NCBI GenBank assembly: GCA_963717385.1
Contig: CAVQWE010000018.1
Coordinates: 62,001 to 126,000, forward strand
DNA: 64,000 nt
Direction: 5' to 3'
Origin: Sva-07 sp963717385
GTDB taxonomy: Bacteria; Actinomycetota; Acidimicrobiia; Acidimicrobiales; Ilumatobacteraceae
Shown here: one piece after another, positions 36,573-44,846 of the stretch
How positions within the stretch are numbered: position 1 is the first letter of the stretch
Layout: each line of letters opens with the position of its first letter
Notes under the pieces: generated by a model
The model's database searches: none
What the model saw: the letters and a program-made list of their open reading frames with translations, nothing else
What the model was told of the DNA's origin: nothing
Made by a program: the position numbers and the translations under genes

Positions 36573-36664
36573 GTGTCGCTCGCGCACCGCCAGCAACACC
36601 TTTCCGAATCGAGAACGGATCGGGAACGATCTCGGATCCGTGCACGCTGCTGTGCTCGCGTTCG

Positions 36665-36670
36665 TACGTT
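36665..36670 (+). promoter_or_regulatory. -10 box TACGTT, leaderless DM13 gene start
   Basis: TACGTT is 6 nt before ATG 36677, with no Shine-Dalgarno. Confidence 0.5.
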
Positions 36671-36676
36671 GACGTC

Positions 36677-37315
36677 ATGAGTTGGATTCGTCAGAACATC
36701 AAGGTCGTCGCCCCGATCACCGTCGTCGTGCTCGCCGGGGTGGCCTACCTGGCGTTCGGGGTGTTCGGCGTGCAGACCTTGTTCTTCGACGACAAGGTCG
36801 ACGAGGACGGCCCGGTGTTCGATTCCGGTGTCGCCGCCGCAGCCGACGACACGCTGCCCCCTGTCGATACCGAGGCACCGATCGAGTCGGCGCCCGTCGA
36901 CTCTGCGGCACCGGCGGTGACCGAAGCACCGGTGGTCACCGAAGCGCCGGTGGTCACCGAGCCTCCGGCACCCGAGATCGTGACGGTTGCGTCGGGCACG
37001 TTCATCCCCCGCGGTCGCTACAGCGGTGCAGGCGACGCGCTGGTCCTGAACGATGGCAGTGAGCAACGGTTCTTGCGCTTCGAGAACTTCTCGACCGACA
37101 ACGGCCCGGATCTGCGGGTGTATCTCTCGAACTCCGACGCCAACGCGGACAGCGGAACGTTCGACGACGACTTCATCGACCTCGGCGTGCTCAAGGGCAA
37201 CATCGGCGACCAGAACTACGAGATCCCGCCCGATGTCGACCTGTCGGTCTACGACACCGTCGTCGTCTGGTGTGTCCGCTTCTCGACACCGTTCACCGCC
37301 GCCGATCTGATGTGA
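36677..37315 (+). CDS. Membrane-anchored DM13-domain protein
   Basis: 212 aa. A single N-terminal transmembrane helix (about residues 10-32) anchors the protein outside the cell. A Pro/Thr/Glu/Val repeat linker (TEAPVVTEAPVVTE) leads to a C-terminal DM13 domain of ~105 residues: SGTFIPRGRYSGAGDALVL, LRFENFSTDNGPDLRVYLS, LGVLKGNIGDQNYEIP, and VVWCVRFS. DM13 has been proposed to take part in redox or electron transfer with a conserved cysteine (here in VVWC). Convergent with the PhyH gene through a shared palindrome. Confidence 0.82.
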   Translation: MSWIRQNIKVVAPITVVVLAGVAYLAFGVFGVQTLFFDDKVDEDGPVFDSGVAAAADDTLPPVDTEAPIESAPVDSAAPAVTEAPVVTEAPVVTEPPAPEIVTVASGTFIPRGRYSGAGDALVLNDGSEQRFLRFENFSTDNGPDLRVYLSNSDANADSGTFDDDFIDLGVLKGNIGDQNYEIPPDVDLSVYDTVVVWCVRFSTPFTAADLM

Positions 37316-37347
37316 CGATTGGAGTCGAGACACCAATCGTCACATCA
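37308..37347. terminator. Bidirectional hairpin between DM13 and PhyH genes
   Basis: A perfect 15-bp stem, TGATGTGACGATTGG (37308-37322) with CCAATCGTCACATCA (37333-37347), and a 10-nt loop. Each arm contains the TGA stop of one of the two convergent genes (37313-37315 and, minus strand, 37340-37342). The arm core GTGACGATTGG is the same as at 12032. Confidence 0.8.
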
Positions 37348-38182
37348 GCGGGTCACGGTGCCGAAGCTCATCGCGCCGGTCGGTGGGCGCAGCGACTTCG
37401 ATCGGGTCGCGGACGTCGTCGATGTAGCCGAGTGCGTAGGCGCCGATGCGGTAGCCCATCAGGCGCAAGAGGTCGTCGGGCAGTGTGGCTGCGACCTCCG
37501 GCGGACACGAGAGGTACTGGTTCTCCTCCTGGCGGAGCCAACCGACGTTGTAGGTGACGTTGAGTCCCATGCGTGTCTCGGCGGACGTGTTGGCGCCGCC
37601 GCCGTGGTACACCTTGCCCGTGTAGAGCAGGCACGAGCCCTTGCTCATTTCTGCTGGCACGGTCTCGTCGATGGTGTGCTCGCCGGGGGCGTCAGCGAGG
37701 TGCTGGCTGCCGGGCATGAGGCGGGTGGCGCCGTTGGTCTCGGTGAAGTCGGTGAGCGCCCAGATCGTGTTGCATTGCACGTCGTAGTCGCTCGGGAACT
37801 CGAAGAAGTCGAACGCCCACTGGTCGCGATGGATCGACTGGCCTGGCGAGTCGGGCCCGATCGAGATCACCTGGGTGAGGTGCAACTGGAAGCTCTGCGC
37901 CCGGTGGAGCAGCTTCTCGGTGACGCCGAGGATCGTCGGGTGCTGGATCAGCGCGTGGCTCGACGGTGAGCGTGCGATCAGCGCGCCGGTCCGCTTCGTG
38001 TTCCGTCCCGAGAAGTCATCGCTTCCCGGTGGCGTTGCCTCGATGAACGGCTGCATCTCTGCGTTGATCGCATCGATCTGCTCGACGGTGGCGAGCCCGT
38101 CGATGATCAACGCGGCGTCTCGATGCAACACCTCGTGAATCTCTTCGACGCTGGCGGTGGCGGGAAGGTGTACGACACTCAT
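37340..38182 (-). CDS. Phytanoyl-CoA dioxygenase (PhyH) family protein
   Basis: 280 aa, Fe(II)/2-oxoglutarate-dependent fold. HRDQWAFDFFEFP contains the HxD iron ligands (His-Arg-Asp) and KVYHGGGANTS the distal histidine, with the 2-oxoglutarate-binding arginine likely in AETRMGLNVTYNVGW. Substrate cannot be inferred; the family ranges from phytanoyl-CoA to ectoine and antibiotic precursors. ATG 38182 follows TACGGT by 6 nt on the minus strand; the longer frame to 38866 runs antisense to the ABC gene and is rejected. Confidence 0.85.
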   Translation of the reverse strand: MSVVHLPATASVEEIHEVLHRDAALIIDGLATVEQIDAINAEMQPFIEATPPGSDDFSGRNTKRTGALIARSPSSHALIQHPTILGVTEKLLHRAQSFQLHLTQVISIGPDSPGQSIHRDQWAFDFFEFPSDYDVQCNTIWALTDFTETNGATRLMPGSQHLADAPGEHTIDETVPAEMSKGSCLLYTGKVYHGGGANTSAETRMGLNVTYNVGWLRQEENQYLSCPPEVAATLPDDLLRLMGYRIGAYALGYIDDVRDPIEVAAPTDRRDELRHRDPLM

Positions 38183-38188
38183 GACGCG

Positions 38189-38194
38189 ACCGTA
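38189..38194 (-). promoter_or_regulatory. -10 box TACGGT, leaderless PhyH start
   Basis: Minus-strand TACGGT precedes ATG 38182 by 6 nt. Confidence 0.5.
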
Positions 38195-38227
38195 GCGATG
38201 ACGATTGATCGGGGTGGCTGCGGAGCG

Positions 38228-39199
38228 ATGTCGAGAGCTGCGAGACTCGTCGTCGTGTCGGCGATCATCGAGACCAGCGGGTTGGTGATGGCGTTCCCCA
38301 CGACTCGGGCGCTCGACTCGCTCGACGTGTCGATCCCGAGCGGTGTCACGGGCCTCGTCGGAGCCAACGGTGCTGGCAAGACCACGCTGATCTCGCTGGT
38401 GCTCGGCTTGCTGACCCCGACTTCCGGGTCGCTCTCGGTGCTCGGCCTCGACCCGTCGACCAGCGGACCCGAGTTGCGTGCGCAGATCGGCTACGGGCCA
38501 GAACGCAACGTGTTCCCCGACGATCTGCGGGCCTACGACTTCGTGCGCCACCTCGCCGAGGTCAAGGGACTGCCGCGCGACGAGGCACGCAGTCGCGCCA
38601 GCGACTCGCTCTACCTCGTTGGCCTGGGTGAGGAGCGGTTCCGTGCGCTCGGCACGATGTCGACCGGGCAGCGACAACGGGTGAAACTCGCGCAGGCGAT
38701 CGCTGCAGACCCACGGCTGATCGTGCTCGACGAACCGACCGACGGACTCGACCCCGTGCAACGCGACGAGATGCTCAACATCATCGTGCAGGTCAACCGC
38801 AACTTCGGCATCGACGTCATGTTGTCGTCGCACGTCCTCGAAGAGGTCGAACGGGTCTGCGACCACGTCGTCGCGCTCGCCGAGGGGAGACTCATTGCGC
38901 AGGGCTCGATGGTCGACCTCGCCGGTGTCTCAGGCGGCATCGAAATGGAACTCGTCGAAATCGACGACCAGCCCACGTCGATCGACGATGTCGTCGCGTA
39001 TCTCGTGACGGCCGGTGCCGGCGTGCGCCGCAACGGCACCACGCTGTCGGTGGTCGGACTCAGCGACGACGAGTTGTTCGATCTGGCTGCTCGCAGCGTC
39101 GCCCAGGCGGGGGCCCGGCTGCGCCGCCTCGGGAGCCACCGTCGAAGCCTCGACGACATCTTCGCCACCGACGCCGCCAGCGACGGGGTGACGCAATGA
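38228..39199 (+). CDS. ABC-2 type exporter ATP-binding protein
   Basis: 323 aa from ATG 38228; GTG 38255 is closer to where homology begins. Walker A GANGAGKTTLIS, signature LGTMSTGQRQRVKLAQ, Walker B LIVLDEPTDGLDP and H-loop LSSHVLEEVE identify a functional ATPase. A C-terminal accessory region of ~90 aa follows. First gene of four overlapping genes (ATPase, permease, ATPase, permease) that together form one or two exporters. Substrate unknown. Confidence 0.88.
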   Translation: MSRAARLVVVSAIIETSGLVMAFPTTRALDSLDVSIPSGVTGLVGANGAGKTTLISLVLGLLTPTSGSLSVLGLDPSTSGPELRAQIGYGPERNVFPDDLRAYDFVRHLAEVKGLPRDEARSRASDSLYLVGLGEERFRALGTMSTGQRQRVKLAQAIAADPRLIVLDEPTDGLDPVQRDEMLNIIVQVNRNFGIDVMLSSHVLEEVERVCDHVVALAEGRLIAQGSMVDLAGVSGGIEMELVEIDDQPTSIDDVVAYLVTAGAGVRRNGTTLSVVGLSDDELFDLAARSVAQAGARLRRLGSHRRSLDDIFATDAASDGVTQ

Positions 39200-40077
39200 A
39201 CATGCCGGCGCGTGGCGATGCGAGAATCGTCGAGCGGGGCTTCCAACGCTACGAAGGACGGCGCTCTGGTGTGCCCGGCGCGATCCGCAGCGTCAGCTGG
39301 GAGAGCATCCGGGCCACGCTCGGCCTCGGCCGCCCGGCCCGCAACAAGATCTTCCCGGTGATTGCAGTCGTGATCGCCTACTTGCCTGCCGTGGTGTTCA
39401 TCGGCATCGCGGTGCTGATCCCCGGCGACATCCTCGAGCCCGAAGAGGTAGCCGACTACCCGAGCTACTACGGCTTCATCATCCTCGCCATCGTGTTGTT
39501 CACTGCACTCGTCGCGCCAGAGGTGCTCGTCTCCGATCGGCGCAACGGCATGTTGGCGATGTACCTGTCGACACCACTCGATCGACGGACATATCTCGTC
39601 GCCAAGGCGGTCGCAGTTGCGGCGATGCTGGGCCTGGTCACGCTGCTGCCACCGGTGCTGATGCTGATCGGCTACTCCGTCGAGAACTCCGGACCCGATG
39701 GGCTCGCTTCCTGGCTGGCGACGCTCGGGCGGATCGTGCTGTCCGGGATCGCGATCTCGGCGGCGCTTGCCGCGGTGTCGATGGCCGCATCGAGCCTCAC
39801 CGACCGTCGAGCGTTCGCCGCGATCGGCATCGTGTTGCTGCTGTTCGCCACACCCATCCTCGCCGCCGCACTCATCGAGGGTGCCGACCTCACGCCGTAT
39901 TGGCGGCTCATCGACATCTCCACGATGCCGTTCGAGCTGGTGTTCCGCATCTTCGGCGACCCCGGCAACTTCCCTGAACTCGCCACGTGGGCGGTGCTCG
40001 CCAGCAATCTCGTCTGGACGTTCGGAGGCACCGCCATCGTGTGGTGGCGCTACTCGAAGCTGGTGATCGCCCGGTGA
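39196..40077 (+). CDS. ABC-2 type permease
   Basis: 293 aa with six hydrophobic helices (FPVIAVVIAYLPAVVFIGIA is the first). The arrangement and VLVSDRRNGMLAMYLSTPLD, a coupling-helix segment, match ABC-2 permeases. Starts within the ATGA overlap of the upstream ATPase; its TGA stop overlaps a GTG of the next ATPase gene. Confidence 0.82.
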   Translation: MNMPARGDARIVERGFQRYEGRRSGVPGAIRSVSWESIRATLGLGRPARNKIFPVIAVVIAYLPAVVFIGIAVLIPGDILEPEEVADYPSYYGFIILAIVLFTALVAPEVLVSDRRNGMLAMYLSTPLDRRTYLVAKAVAVAAMLGLVTLLPPVLMLIGYSVENSGPDGLASWLATLGRIVLSGIAISAALAAVSMAASSLTDRRAFAAIGIVLLLFATPILAAALIEGADLTPYWRLIDISTMPFELVFRIFGDPGNFPELATWAVLASNLVWTFGGTAIVWWRYSKLVIAR

Positions 40078-41100
40078 GCCAGTTGCCCCCACCGAATGCC
40101 GGTGCCCCGATCCCGCCACCGGGTGTCCTGCCCCCGCCAGGGATCGCCGTCGCCGCGCCGACGGGCACCGTTGCCGCCAGCGCAGCAGGGCATGATCGCC
40201 GTGAACGCGGTGTCGAAGTTCTTCGGCTCGGTGGTCGCGGTCAGCGACGTCAGCTTCGGCATCGACCGTGGGGTCACCGCGCTGCTCGGCCCGAATGGGG
40301 CGGGCAAGTCGACGCTGTTCCGGATGCTGTGCGGGCTGACGCCGCCATCACGTGGGTCGGTCGATGTGCTCGGAGCGAACCCCCGAACGAACCGCGACGT
40401 GCGCGGCCGTGTGTCGCTCGTGCCGCAGCAAGACGCGTTGTTCGACCATCTGAGCGCCAGTGAGTTCCTGGAGTTCGCGGCCCGAACCCACGGTGTCGCG
40501 AACCCCGATGGTGCTGCCCTCCACGCGTTGGAACTCGTCGAACTCACCGATGTCGGCGCCAAGCCGGTCGGGCAGTTCTCGAAGGGCATGCGTCAGCGAG
40601 TGAAGGTGGCTGCGGCGCTCGTCAACGATCCGGAGGTGCTGATCCTCGACGAGCCGCTCACCGGCCTCGACCCGGTGCAGCGTCGGCACATGATCGCGCT
40701 GTTCCACCGCCTCGGCGACGAGGGTCGTTGTGTGCTCGTGTCGAGCCATGTGCTCGACGAGGTGGCCAAGATCGGATCGCGGGTGTTGGTCATCGCTCAG
40801 GGTCGCCTGGTGGCGAGCGGCGACTATCGCGACCTCCGCGAGCTGATGGACGACCGGGCACACCGCATACGGCTCGGAGCCTCCGACCCCCGCAAGCTGG
40901 CCACTGCGCTGGTCGAACGCGGCCTGGTGAGTGGGCTGTCGATCGACGACAGCAACGTGATGGTCGACACGCTCGACGTCGACGCGTTCGGTCGCCAGGT
41001 GGCAGCGCTCAGCGTCGAACTCGGCGTTCGCCTCACCGAGGTCGCACCGCTCGACGACGACCTCGAATCTGTGTTCCGCTACCTCGTGGAGGGGCGATGA
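40074..41100 (+). CDS. ABC-2 type ATP-binding protein with Pro/Ala-rich N-terminus (frame interrupted)
   Basis: The conserved ATPase (302 aa) starts at ATG 40192: MIAVNAVSKFFGS, Walker A GPNGAGKSTLFR, signature QFSKGMRQRVK, Walker B VLILDEPLTGLDP, H-loop VSSHVLDEV. A GTG at 40074 overlapping the permease stop opens a frame reading SQLPPPNAGAPIPPPGVLPP that would run into the ATPase if one base near 40187 were dropped. I take this as the native N-terminus (about 341 aa), with ATG 40192 as the safe start. Confidence 0.82.
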
Positions 41101-41858
41101 GCTTGGCGCCTGCACCTGGTCGTCGCCCTGCTGCGCGCCATGTCGCTCCCGGTGCGGCGATCGCGCTGTCGTACGGCGTCGTGCTGCGCCAGCTCACCAG
41201 CCGGGCGCGCATCATCGGGCTCACGTTGCTTGCGCTCGTGGCGCCGATCTCGGGGTTCGCTCTCGGGAGCGCTGACGCATCGCTCGACGATTCGGTGCGC
41301 CTGATTGCCAGCGTTGGTCTTGGACTCGTGCTCCCCGTTGTGGCGCTCGTGTTCGCAGGCGCAGCCATCGGCGATCTCCGCGACGACAAGACGCTCGTGT
41401 ACCTGTGGCTTCGGCCGATGGATCGCTGGCCGATCGTGGTCGGTGCAGCGCTCGCTGCGGGCACGCTGGCCGCGCCGATCACGATCGTCCCGATCGTTGC
41501 GGCGGCCGTGCTCACCGGCGCTGGCAACGGCATCGTGATGGGTTCGTTGCTCGCCACGATCGTCGGCCTGATCGCGTACGTGGCCGTGTTCACGTTGTTC
41601 GGTGTGTGGCTCAAGCGGTTCATCGTGTGGGGGCTCGCCTACATCTTGATCTGGGAGGGTTTCATCGCCCAGGCGGGCCCTGGCGTCGCGCAGCTCGCGT
41701 TGCGCAAGTACACCCGATCGATCCTGGTCGACCGCACCGGCGCCGACCTCGATCTCGCCGACTTCTCGTTTGCAGTCGCCTTGATCGTCCCGTTGGTCGT
41801 GGCTGCTGCTGCGCTCGCCATCGCATCATGGCGTCTGTCGACACAAGACATCGACTGA
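41097..41858 (+). CDS. ABC-2 type permease
   Basis: 253 aa with six hydrophobic segments, beginning in an ATGA overlap with the ATPase stop. LRDDKTLVYLWLRPMDRWPI is the coupling-helix segment equivalent to the one in the first permease. The two permeases are not close copies, so the operon may encode a heterodimeric channel or two separate exporters. Confidence 0.8.
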   Translation: MSLAPAPGRRPAARHVAPGAAIALSYGVVLRQLTSRARIIGLTLLALVAPISGFALGSADASLDDSVRLIASVGLGLVLPVVALVFAGAAIGDLRDDKTLVYLWLRPMDRWPIVVGAALAAGTLAAPITIVPIVAAAVLTGAGNGIVMGSLLATIVGLIAYVAVFTLFGVWLKRFIVWGLAYILIWEGFIAQAGPGVAQLALRKYTRSILVDRTGADLDLADFSFAVALIVPLVVAAAALAIASWRLSTQDID

Positions 41859-41970
41859 CGACCCCCAGCGGCGTCACACGGTGCCGGGCCTACTGTGACG
41901 GTCCGCTGCGCTGTGTCGAGTTTCGCTCGTCTGGCCGAGTGGGACGTCATGGGACGCGAACGAACAGGAG

Positions 41971-42171
41971 GTGGTGCTGGTCGACGGCACTCGCATCGCG
42001 CTCGGCGACGAGATCGAAGCCGGTGGCGGCTACCGCCCTGGCGGCGGACTCATTCGGGAGGTGTCCAGCCTGGATGGTCGCAAGCTCGCCGAGGACTGTG
42101 CCCGCTTGTCCGGCTCGGGCAGCGTGTTCGTGATCAGCGGTGGCATCGACGTGGTCGTTCCCGCACCGTAG
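41971..42171 (+). CDS. Hypothetical small protein
   Basis: I do not recognise this 66-aa frame. It reads like real coding sequence (DGTRIALGDEIEAGGGYRPG, VFVISGGIDVVVP) but GTG 41971 overlaps its own AGGAGG, so the true start may lie upstream and be lost to a frame error; the upstream frame stays open to 41899 without a good start codon. No domain seen. Confidence 0.4.
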   Translation: MVLVDGTRIALGDEIEAGGGYRPGGGLIREVSSLDGRKLAEDCARLSGSGSVFVISGGIDVVVPAP

Positions 42172-42180
42172 GGTGAGACC

Positions 42181-42186
42181 AGGAGG
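42181..42186 (+). promoter_or_regulatory. Consensus ribosome-binding site AGGAGG
   Basis: A perfect Shine-Dalgarno 7 nt before ATG 42194, unusual in a region where many genes have none. It is the main support for the short downstream gene. Confidence 0.6.
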
Positions 42187-42193
42187 TGTCGCC

Positions 42194-42352
42194 ATGACAT
42201 CGAATGAACCGACGACGAAGCCGAATGCTGATCGCCGGCACTGGTGGATGTTCTGGCGTTCGGTGCCGCTCCCGCTTCGCCGACGGCGGGCTCGTCTCAG
42301 CGACGAGGCCAACAGCGACGCCGCTGCCTACGGAATTCGCGGGGGCTTCTGA
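42194..42352 (+). CDS. Small basic protein
   Basis: 52 aa, rich in Arg and Trp (RRHWWMFWRSVPLPLRRRR) with a hydrophilic ending. There is no known domain. The consensus AGGAGG at the right distance argues that it is translated. The Trp/Arg core could sit at the membrane surface. It follows the 66-aa hypothetical by 22 bp. Confidence 0.5.
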   Translation: MTSNEPTTKPNADRRHWWMFWRSVPLPLRRRRARLSDEANSDAAAYGIRGGF

Positions 42353-42374
42353 CCGGCGTCGTGTGCGGTAGTCG

Positions 42375-42734
42375 TCAGTGAGTGGCGACGCAGAACTCGT
42401 TGCCCTCGGGGTCGGCGAGCGTGGTCCACACCATGCCGTATTCGTGCTTCTCGTGCACGACCGTGGCGCCGAGGCCGACCAGTCGCTCGACTTCGGCAGC
42501 CCGGTCGTCGGAATGCATGTCGAGGTGCACGCGATTCTTGACGGTCTTGCCCTCGGGCACCTGGATGAACATCATCATCGGGTCGCCGTCGCCACCCGGG
42601 ATGCGGGCGAAGAACTCGCTGGCGGCCATCTCGCCTTGATCGTCGAGGGGGCGGCCGACCGCGGCCGACCAGAACCCGGCGAGGGTGAGAGCGTTGGAAC
42701 AATCGAAGGTGACGGCGGCGACGTGCAAGCTCAT
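42375..42734 (-). CDS. VOC-family (glyoxalase-like) protein
   Basis: 119 aa, a single vicinal-oxygen-chelate module. VAAVTFDCSNALTLAGFWSA starts the first beta-alpha-beta unit and WTTLADPEGNEFCVATH ends the second. The VHLDMHS histidine and the final glutamate are possible metal ligands. Substrate unknown. ATG 42734 heads towards a repeat-bearing intergenic region. Confidence 0.78.
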   Translation of the reverse strand: MSLHVAAVTFDCSNALTLAGFWSAAVGRPLDDQGEMAASEFFARIPGGDGDPMMMFIQVPEGKTVKNRVHLDMHSDDRAAEVERLVGLGATVVHEKHEYGMVWTTLADPEGNEFCVATH

Positions 42735-42779
42735 CGCCCCAGTGTTGCACGCCCCACTCGTGCCTCCGACCGGTGAGGC

Positions 42780-42878
42780 GATGAGCCGAGCGCACGCCCG
42801 CGTGGCCGTTCGCTCATCACCTGCGTATGGGCCGGCCAAGCGGTGAGCCGAGCGCACGCCCGAGTGCCGATCGCTCAT
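42780..42878. repeat. Two tandem hairpin-forming repeats, 61-bp period
   Basis: TGAGCCGAGCGCACGCCCG occurs at 42783 and again at 42844, followed each time by GTG-CCG-TCGCTCATC with small changes. Each copy can fold: GATGAGC/GCTCATC in the first, TGAGC/GCTCA in the second, with a smaller inner stem. They fill much of the 170-bp gap between the VOC gene start and the flavoprotein gene stop. I see no further copies in the window. Confidence 0.65.
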
Positions 42879-42904
42879 CGCCACCGGCGAGGCGGCGGTG
42901 GGCG

Positions 42905-44132
42905 TCAGGCGGAGGCGCGGGTCTTGCGGAGGATCGGGTCGGCGATGCCGAGCGTCTTGTCGGCGAGCGTCATCACGCGACCGGCGGCGCCGGGCGTGGT
43001 GTTGTCGACCAGGTTGCCCATCACGGCGAGCGTGATGTTGGCGATGGCGTTGGTGCTCACCGACAACCGCAGCCCCGGCTTGAGGATCCACGGGTGTCCG
43101 ATCAGGAACGAGAACCGGCGCCCGGTGCGCAGGAACGCGTCGAAGCGTTCGCCGACCAGTTGGTCGTAGCGAACCGGGGCGGTGGCCGGATCGTCGAGGA
43201 ACAGGTCGGCGGCGAGCATTCCCGACTCGAGGCCGTAGTCGATGCCCTCACCGTTCATGGGGTTGACGAAACCGGCGGCGTCGCCGACTGGCCACCCACC
43301 CGTCGCCGTGGCGACGCTGCGTCGACATCGGCAGGCGCCATGCCCGTGGCCGTTCGAGGTTGGGTCCGAGATCCCAGTCGTCCTGCACCAGATTGCGATA
43401 GGCCTCGAGCAGCGTGTTGAGGTTGAGCTTCTTGAAGCCCTTCATCGTCGACAGCGCGCCGACGCCGATGTTGACCGTGCCGTCGCCGGCCGGGAACATC
43501 CAGCCGTAGCCGGGAATCGCAGTGCCGTGCTCGTCTTTCAACGACAGGCACGCTTCGAGGTGCACGTCGGTGTGGCGTGGTGTGGCTGCGTAGGTGCGGA
43601 TGGCGAGACCGAACGGCTCGTCGGGCACACGGTCGGCGCCGAGCTTGCGTGCGACTGCACCCTGCGCTCCGGCGGCGATCACGGTGAGGCCTGCGTCGAA
43701 CCGGTTGCCGTTGGCCTCCACGCCGGTGACGCGGCCGTTGTCGTCGATGACGGGAGTCGCCTCGGTCTCGAAGATGATCTCGGCCCCGGCTTCGACCGCG
43801 GCGTCCATCAGCGCGGCGTCGAGTCGGCGACGGGGCCAGACGGCACCGTGGTTCGGGAAGCGATCGGTGGTGGGCCAATCGAGTTCGCGCACCTGCTTGC
43901 CGGCGATCATCCGCAGCCCACGGATGTGGTGGGCGTCGTCGAGCGGGATCTTCAGTTCGTTCAGCGCGCCGACCGCCCGCGGCGTGAGGCCGTCGCCACA
44001 CACCTTGTCGCGACCGTGCGCGCCTTTCTCGAAGACGACCACCTTGGCGCCCGATCGTGCTGCCTGGATCGCCGTCGCCGCGCCGGCTGGTCCAGCACCG
44101 ATGACTGCGATGTCGACTGGTTGCGAACTCAC
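42905..44132 (-). CDS. Geranylgeranyl-reductase-type flavoprotein (frame interrupted)
   Basis: One extra base at 43289 splits the frame; joined, DGWVA continues into GDAAGFVNPMNGEG, giving 408 aa. DIAVIGAGPAGAATAIQAA binds FAD, DKVCGDGLTPRAV is typical of the reductase branch, and GDAAGFVNPMNGEGIDYGLE is the second flavin motif. Members reduce isoprenoid chains of menaquinone, chlorophyll or archaeal lipids; in actinobacteria a menaquinone role is known for MenJ. Substrate here is inferred only. GTG 44132 follows GGAGG. Confidence 0.85.
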
Positions 44133-44303
44133 GTCCTCCACGCTGCCGGAATCCCGCCCGAAATGCACCGTCGAGCGCCCGAAGTCACCCCGACTGTTGT
44201 CCGGCCGCCCCGTTCGTGTTGCAGATCGGATGGACCGGACCATCTGCAGTGTGACGTGAACGGTGAGCGAGATGGGGGTGTCGGAGTTTGGGGTCGGCGA
44301 ACG

Positions 44304-44846
44304 ATGATGTGGGTGATGGGGAGTCAGACGATCGATCACGGCGCGGCGCTGCTGGCGATCTACGACAGCGCGGTCGGCGAGGTCTACGCGTACTTGCGCG
44401 CTCGATGTGCCAACCGCGCAGTGGCCGAGGACCTCACGGCTGACACGTTCCTCGCCGCGGTCGGCCAGGTCGACAAGGGTGGTGTCCACGAGGTGACCGT
44501 GGCCTGGCTGATCGGCATCGCGCGCCACAAGCTGCTCGACGAGTGGCGACGCGCAGATCGTCGACCCCGTACCCAGCCGCTCGGCGACGACTCCGCGCAT
44601 GACCTCCCCGCTGATGTTGATGACGTCTGGGACGTCGTTCTCGACCGTCAAATGGTCGACGAGGTGATGGCCGTACTCGGATCGCACCACCGATCGGTAC
44701 TCGCGCTGCGCTACTTCGACGGTCTCCCGGTGCCCGAAGTTGCGGCTCACCTCGGCCGCACTGTCGATGCGACCGAGACGCTGTTGGTCCGCGCACGTCG
44801 CCGTTTTCGAACCGTGTACCACCAGCAGCAAGGCGGCGCATCATGA
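44304..44846 (+). CDS. ECF-type RNA polymerase sigma factor
   Basis: About 180 aa. Region 2 (YLRARCANRAVAEDLTADTFLAA, IGIARHKLLDEWRR) and region 4 (LALRYFDGLPVPEVAAHLGR, TLLVRARRRFRTVY) are clear, with no region 3, as expected for ECF factors. ATG 44316 is an alternative start. The ATGA overlap with the downstream VOC gene and the absence of a classical anti-sigma gene suggest that the partner protein has that role. Confidence 0.88.
   Translation: MMWVMGSQTIDHGAALLAIYDSAVGEVYAYLRARCANRAVAEDLTADTFLAAVGQVDKGGVHEVTVAWLIGIARHKLLDEWRRADRRPRTQPLGDDSAHDLPADVDDVWDVVLDRQMVDEVMAVLGSHHRSVLALRYFDGLPVPEVAAHLGRTVDATETLLVRARRRFRTVYHQQQGGAS

Noticed and set aside
42735..42904. CRISPR array
   Set aside because: Only two imperfect copies, foldable as hairpins, with no uniform spacers and no cas genes in the window.
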